The notes beneath the pieces were generated by a model. That model made no database searches. It saw nothing but the letters and a program-made list of their open reading frames with translations, and was not told where the DNA came from. A stretch of 40,115 nucleotides of DNA from Terriglobia bacterium (GTDB lineage: Bacteria; Acidobacteriota; Terriglobia; JAIQFV01): contig JAIQFV010000032.1 in assembly GCA_020073085.1 (NCBI GenBank), positions 1 through 40,115 of the forward strand, in the 5' to 3' direction. Below are positions 36,114 through 40,115 of the stretch, piece after piece (positions within the stretch are counted from its first letter, which is position 1; the number at the start of each line of letters is the position of its first letter). The position numbers and the translations under genes are program-made.

Positions 36114-39100
36114 TTAGAAGTACACCTTCGCCGCCAGTTGAACGAAGCGCGGATCTCGTGCTGTCGTGACACGTCCAAAATTAGTGGAGTTAATGTTCGC
36201 CGTGGGCGTGTTGAACTGCGTGTGGTTGAAGAAATTGAAGAATTCGAAACGCAGTTCGATCCGGGTGGACTCGGTCAACTTGGTGTCTTTGAACAAGGCG
36301 AAATCAAAGTTGTTAAGCCCCGGTCCGTGGAAGTTGTTGCGGCCCTGGTTTCCATAGGTTCCGAAGGCCTCCCGCGCAAAGGTGTTCGGGTTGAAGAAAT
36401 AATGGTCGCGGGAAGTGGTTCCCCCCGCTACCCCATTCACAAAAGTGCTGGTCCGTGGGTCAGCGAACTGCGCAGATCCGAGGCTGTTCGGGCGATCCGG
36501 ACAAGCATAATAGTTCCAGTTGGTGCAGATCAAACCTCGCAGGCCGCCATCATACACGTTGATAGGAAAGCCCGACTGAAAGGCAGTAATACCGGTGATC
36601 TTCCAACCTTCGGTCAACCGACTCGGCAGCTTGGAAAAGCCCGCCATATGTCGGAAGGGCAGTTCATAAGTGTAACTGAAAACGAACCGGTGTCGCGCAT
36701 CGAAAGCCGAGTCACCGCGCAGCGCCGCCTGGTTGTATACGTTGAAGCCCTGAGCGGTTCCAAATCCGGTGTTTTCGAAAGAAGAGCCATTGTCAATGGC
36801 GTGAGCCCACGTGTAGGCAGCGAGGAACTGCAGACCCTTCGAGAAGTGCTTTTCCACCCGCAATTGCAGGGCATTATAGTTGGAATTGCCAATGCTCGAG
36901 ATCATGCCGATCCCACCGAAAATATCGCCGGGATAACGGAAGTTATTCGGGAAGAAGAGATTCTGGTTCCCGCGATTGGTGACACAAGTAGGATTGGCGG
37001 CACAGCCGGTCGGGTTGGTCCCCAGGTTGAGTTCGTACGAGGCCACCAACCGGTGAGCGCTTGCCCCCACGTACGCCACCGAGAGAATCGTGTCCCCTCT
37101 CAGTTGCCGCTCCAAGGTCAGGTTCCAGTTTTGCGCATAGGGACTTTTGAAGGTTGGATCCAGGACGCTGATCCCCAGCGGTTCGTATTGAGTGAAGTCG
37201 ACGCTGCTGCCAAACGGCGGTGAAGTGGAAGCTGGAAACTTGTTGCCAATGCACTTCCCGGTCTTGATGTCGCACCAAGGGTTGGCAAACTGTGGGTTCC
37301 CAGCGGCATCGCCGATTCCTCCCGAGCCGAAACCAAACGGCGGGGATTGCAGGAATTGCAGGGTCATTTCTTCTTCGGAGCGGTTAAAGTAGATTCCATA
37401 TCCGGCCCGGATGCTCATTTTTCCAGACCCGCCGGACAACCAACCCCAGTCCGGGCTCCAGGCGAATCCAAATCGTGGGCCGAACTGTTTCCAAGCGGTC
37501 GATCCGGCGGCGTCGTTGATATCACCTTGGAAGACATACCCGAGCGGGGCCGTGGGAAAGAGTCTTGACTGCAGGCCAGGTCGGAACGCCACCGTGGCGT
37601 GATTCTCATGGTAAATGTCACTGAGCGCCGTATCGATCTGCCAACCGACTCCAAAGGTCAAGGTCAAGTTCGGACGGATGCGGAATTGATCCTGAGCATA
37701 GGAATAGTATTGTTGGGCACGGGCGTCAATAACGTCACCAGTGCCTTGCAAATAGCTGTCCGGGATCCCCAGGAGGAAATCAACTCCCGCCAGCCCAGTC
37801 GTGTACGGCCCGGTTGCCGCAAAAGTGAAGTTGCCATTGTTGTTGGCGGAGAACGGGTTGTAAACCTGGAACCGTCGCATGTCGAAGCCGAACTTCAAAG
37901 CATGCCGTCCCACGGTCCAGGAGATGTTATCAGTCACCTGATAGGTCTGGTCAATTCGCGGTTGCGGACCATTGTTTGAAAAACCCAAGGTAAACAAGCC
38001 GCTGACGGTGACCAGAGGAAGACCGGCCCCGCCTGGATTTTGTGGCGTGATCCCCGAGAAACCCGCGGAAGAGGGGAGAGTCGGAGTTTGAGGAAAAACA
38101 GCCCCGAAATTCAAGCGGGTGTACCCAAAGCGCGCTTCATTGAGCATCCGGTCACTCAGGATGTGAGTCCAGGACGCGGTCCACTGGTGTTGATGACTTG
38201 TGCTGACCTGGTCGAACCCGGGCAGATTCGCCCCAGTGAATGGAAGTTGGGCACTTGCCGGAGCGGTTTGCCAGAACCAGTTCACAAAGATATTGTCTTT
38301 GGCTGCTCGGGCCAGATCCACACGCCCCATCAACTGGTGCGCTTTAGTGCCATTCACCGCGTTAAAGAGAAAAGAGTTCACACCCTGATTGGGCAGCGGC
38401 ACAAACTTGTTCATCAGCCCAGAGGCTACAGAATTGAAATTTGAGGTTGGGATGTGTCCGTTGGGAAAAAGTGTGGCGCAGTCCGAGGGCTTTCCGGTCT
38501 GCGGGTCTTTTGGGCAGCCGGGCGGGGCGTAAGGAGTGCCCGCAGGATAAGTTTTTCCATCCTCTCCCACCATCGGGAAAGGAGAAGTCCCCGTCGATGT
38601 GGCGAGGGCTGGAAAGATACCCCCCCGCTCCGCGGTGCTGAATACGGTGACGCTCCCTCCGCCACCTGGATTGCGGTTCCGGGTGCCCTGGTACGAGAAG
38701 AAGAAGAACGCCTTGTCCTTTTTGATCGGTCCGCCCACGGTTCCCCCGAACTGGTTCTGGTGGAAAATGACCGCCTGTCCTGGGGCACCGAAGAAGTTGC
38801 GTGCATTCAGACTGGTGTCCCGGAAAAATTCGAAGGCACTCCCGTGGAACGCGTTGGTGCCACCCCGGGTCACCGCGTTCAAGATGGCGCCGGAGTTGCG
38901 GCCGAACTCCGGATTGAGCGTGTTAGTCACCAGGCGGAATTCGGCAATGGCATCGGGACTGACGATGATTAAAGGAGTGTTGAGTGGTAGGTCGTTCGCA
39001 TCCGTCCCGTTAACCATGTAGCTGTTCTGCTGTGATTGGCTTCCATTGGTGGCATAGTTGGTTCCAAATCGATCCGAGGCACCCACCACGCCCGGCTGTA

Positions 39101-39587
39101 ATTGTTGCAATTGCACCCAATTTCGGCCATTGAGAGGAAGATCCCGGATGGCATCTCCAGTCACAACGCCACCAAGCTGCATGTTGGTGGTTTCCACCTG
39201 GGCGGCGTTGGCCTGAACCGCAACCTCCGTGGTCACCTGCCCGACTTCCATCGTGATGTTAACCACGAAAACCTGGTTCACCATCAGCTTAATCCCTGTT
39301 GTCACAAAGGTCTTGAATCCAGCCTTTTCTGCGGTCACTTTGTAATTTCCAATCTGCAATTGGAGAAAATCAAAAGATCCGTCTGTCCCCGATGCCATCT
39401 CCCTCGAAATATTCTTATCTACATTAGTGGCGATGATTTTGACATCGGGAACTACAGCGCCAGAAGGATCCGTAATAGTGCCCCGGATCCTGGCATTCAG
39501 TTGCTGAGCCATGACCAGACTGCACGTGCAAAGGCTCAGGAGAACGCCAAGAATGAGGCACGTATATATCTTTCTTCTTGTCATCAT
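36114..39587 (-). CDS. Oar-like TonB-dependent outer-membrane protein 3
   Basis: This encodes 1157 residues from the first of two consecutive ATGs (39587), with GGAGGA seven bases upstream. A signal peptide (cleavage near VMAQQ) precedes a carboxypeptidase-regulatory domain (about 32-115; ARIRGTITDPSGAVVPDVKI, FLQLQIGNYKVTAEKAGF). The plug shows IRDLPLNGRNWVQLQQLQPG, MVNGTDANDLPLN and SGAILNAVTRGGTNAFHGSA. The barrel ends in AAKVYF, again with the C-terminal Phe. The substrate is unknown. It is on the opposite strand from the other two and is preceded by a duplicated structured leader; a terminator follows. It is closer in plug motifs to receptor 1 than to receptor 2. Confidence 0.92.
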   Translation of the reverse strand: MMTRRKIYTCLILGVLLSLCTCSLVMAQQLNARIRGTITDPSGAVVPDVKIIATNVDKNISREMASGTDGSFDFLQLQIGNYKVTAEKAGFKTFVTTGIKLMVNQVFVVNITMEVGQVTTEVAVQANAAQVETTNMQLGGVVTGDAIRDLPLNGRNWVQLQQLQPGVVGASDRFGTNYATNGSQSQQNSYMVNGTDANDLPLNTPLIIVSPDAIAEFRLVTNTLNPEFGRNSGAILNAVTRGGTNAFHGSAFEFFRDTSLNARNFFGAPGQAVIFHQNQFGGTVGGPIKKDKAFFFFSYQGTRNRNPGGGGSVTVFSTAERGGIFPALATSTGTSPFPMVGEDGKTYPAGTPYAPPGCPKDPQTGKPSDCATLFPNGHIPTSNFNSVASGLMNKFVPLPNQGVNSFLFNAVNGTKAHQLMGRVDLARAAKDNIFVNWFWQTAPASAQLPFTGANLPGFDQVSTSHQHQWTASWTHILSDRMLNEARFGYTRLNFGAVFPQTPTLPSSAGFSGITPQNPGGAGLPLVTVSGLFTLGFSNNGPQPRIDQTYQVTDNISWTVGRHALKFGFDMRRFQVYNPFSANNNGNFTFAATGPYTTGLAGVDFLLGIPDSYLQGTGDVIDARAQQYYSYAQDQFRIRPNLTLTFGVGWQIDTALSDIYHENHATVAFRPGLQSRLFPTAPLGYVFQGDINDAAGSTAWKQFGPRFGFAWSPDWGWLSGGSGKMSIRAGYGIYFNRSEEEMTLQFLQSPPFGFGSGGIGDAAGNPQFANPWCDIKTGKCIGNKFPASTSPPFGSSVDFTQYEPLGISVLDPTFKSPYAQNWNLTLERQLRGDTILSVAYVGASAHRLVASYELNLGTNPTGCAANPTCVTNRGNQNLFFPNNFRYPGDIFGGIGMISSIGNSNYNALQLRVEKHFSKGLQFLAAYTWAHAIDNGSSFENTGFGTAQGFNVYNQAALRGDSAFDARHRFVFSYTYELPFRHMAGFSKLPSRLTEGWKITGITAFQSGFPINVYDGGLRGLICTNWNYYACPDRPNSLGSAQFADPRTSTFVNGVAGGTTSRDHYFFNPNTFAREAFGTYGNQGRNNFHGPGLNNFDFALFKDTKLTESTRIELRFEFFNFFNHTQFNTPTANINSTNFGRVTTARDPRFVQLAAKVYF

Positions 39588-39617
39588 AATGTTGTCCTCC
39601 GTCTTTAATCGTTTGTT

Positions 39618-39978
39618 GTTACTCCCCCATCAGTGCCGTCTCAGGCGCGCGAGGACATGGGGAGGCACGAAGGCAACTGCAACGTTCGAGTTGCCTAAGT
39701 TGAAGGTCTGCTTACGGGCGTTAAAAGCGACCCGAATAGGTTTTCCTAAAGGATGGAAAAAGGAGAGAAAAGACGCCGACCGTTTAATCCGCCAATTTTG
39801 GGCGCTCCAACACGGCGTCCTAGAGCCTTCTAACTTATGTTATGACTCCCCCGTCAGTGCTGCCCGAGGCGCACGAGGACATGGGGAGACGCCAAGGCAG
39901 CTGCAGCGTTCGCGTTGCTTAAGTTGAAGGGTTGCTAACGGGCGTTAAATACGACCCGAAAAGGTTTTCCTAAAGGAT
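39618..39978 (-). repeat. duplicated structured leader upstream of receptor 3
   Basis: Two direct copies of about 135 bp (39618-39754 and 39845-39978, 224 bp apart) lie upstream of the receptor. On the minus strand both conserve ATCCTTTAGGAAAACCT, a hairpin CGGGTCG-N7-CGCCCG, CTTCAACTTA, and a terminal helix pairing CTCCCC with GGGGGAG around CATGTCCTCG. Changes concentrate in loops and linkers (for example the N7 loop is TATTTAA or CTTTTAA). No frame is kept, so it is non-coding. It may be a duplicated cis-regulatory RNA; I do not match it to a known riboswitch class. Confidence 0.72.
39772..39819 (-). terminator. terminator-like nested hairpin between the two leader copies
   Basis: On the minus strand, GACGCCG (39813-39819) pairs with CGGCGTC (39772-39778), enclosing an inner CGCC/GGCG stem. 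TTTTCTCTCCTTTTT follows directly. A transcript that passes leader copy 2 would meet this before copy 1 and the receptor gene. It could terminate or pause transcription; the outer loop is large, so this is tentative. Confidence 0.45.
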
Positions 39979-40013
39979 CACTCTTGTCCAAATTAGCTTT
40001 TTAAAATGAAAGG

Positions 40014-40081
40014 GGTTGAGCCATCACGTATGATGGATTCGCAGTCCGGAAGATTGCAAATTCACATTCGGAGGCTCAACC
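40014..40081 (+). promoter_or_regulatory. RBS-sequestering hairpin ahead of transposase
   Basis: A 9-bp perfect inverted repeat (GGTTGAGCC at 40014-40022, complement at 40073-40081) ends immediately before the transposase GTG; its right arm overlaps the ribosome site GGAGG (40070-40074). Next to its left arm is a second stem CCATCA/TGATGG (40021-40036) which shares two bases with it. Hairpins that hide the transposase start when transcription enters from outside are known for several insertion sequences. Confidence 0.5.
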
Positions 40082-40115
40082 GTGAACACATTTTGCAGCA
40101 TTTTCAGTCAACTTC
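40082..40115 (+). mobile_element. 5' end of IS4-type transposase gene (cut by window edge)
   Basis: Only the first eleven codons are present, from GTG at 40082: MNTFCSIFSQL, preceded by GGAGG. The FSQL motif at this position is typical of the N-terminal DUF4372 domain of IS4-family DDE transposases. Too little is visible to name the element or to place its terminal inverted repeat; its left end probably lies between about 39980 and 40012. Confidence 0.55.

Noticed and set aside
39845-39978. Known riboswitch (cobalamin, TPP, c-di-GMP) before receptor 3
   Set aside because: I could not find the diagnostic conserved bases of these classes, so no named riboswitch is claimed.

Overview
The window looks like a chromosomal segment of a Gram-negative, GC-rich bacterium, most likely an acidobacterium. 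The best evidence is three very large Oar-like TonB-dependent outer-membrane proteins, each with an N-terminal carboxypeptidase-regulatory (Ig-like) domain, alongside periplasmic TPR proteins carrying the same domain. A RlpA lipoprotein and an M48 periplasmic protease fit a diderm cell. The assignment is inferred from protein style and gene content; no rRNA or other phylogenetic marker was tested.

Left third (about 0.3-14 kb), almost all on the minus strand: housekeeping genes. In transcription order from the right these are der, a MerR-type regulator, two tandem tRNA-Pro genes (GGG, CGG), surE, acyP, apt, rpmE (L31), a DUF1385 membrane protein, prfA, prmC, a MacA-like adaptor with a MacB/LolD-type ATPase but no permease, a 58-residue ORF, rlpA and a secreted helical-repeat protein. 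prfA-prmC is the release factor and the methyltransferase that modifies its GGQ glutamine.

Middle (14.4-23 kb), plus strand: a DinG-family helicase, the C-terminal half of queC (5' end missing), two TPR proteins, a YHS-domain protein, an M48 metalloprotease and a 14-TM-type MFS transporter.

Right part (23-40 kb): three Oar-like receptors (two plus, one minus), a TPR/carboxypeptidase-regulatory protein downstream of the second, a secreted protein of unknown function, a divergent peptide deformylase, tRNA-Glu(CTC), a small membrane protein, and at the right edge the first codons of an IS4-type transposase.

The most unusual content is between the genes. (1) Heptanucleotide-periodic repeats occur at five loci. 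Two of these are composite elements in opposite orientation that share a 43-bp non-repetitive core, identical base for base, 5.5 kb apart. (2) A REP-like palindrome is repeated in tandem beside der and its inverted copy reaches into the der stop codon. (3) Two of the three receptor genes are preceded by their own duplicated leader of about 110-135 bp. The pair upstream of the minus-strand receptor conserves hairpins and has a terminator-like hairpin between the copies. These duplicated leaders and the 43-bp-core element are the best candidates for something undescribed. No CRISPR array, phage or complete mobile element was seen.
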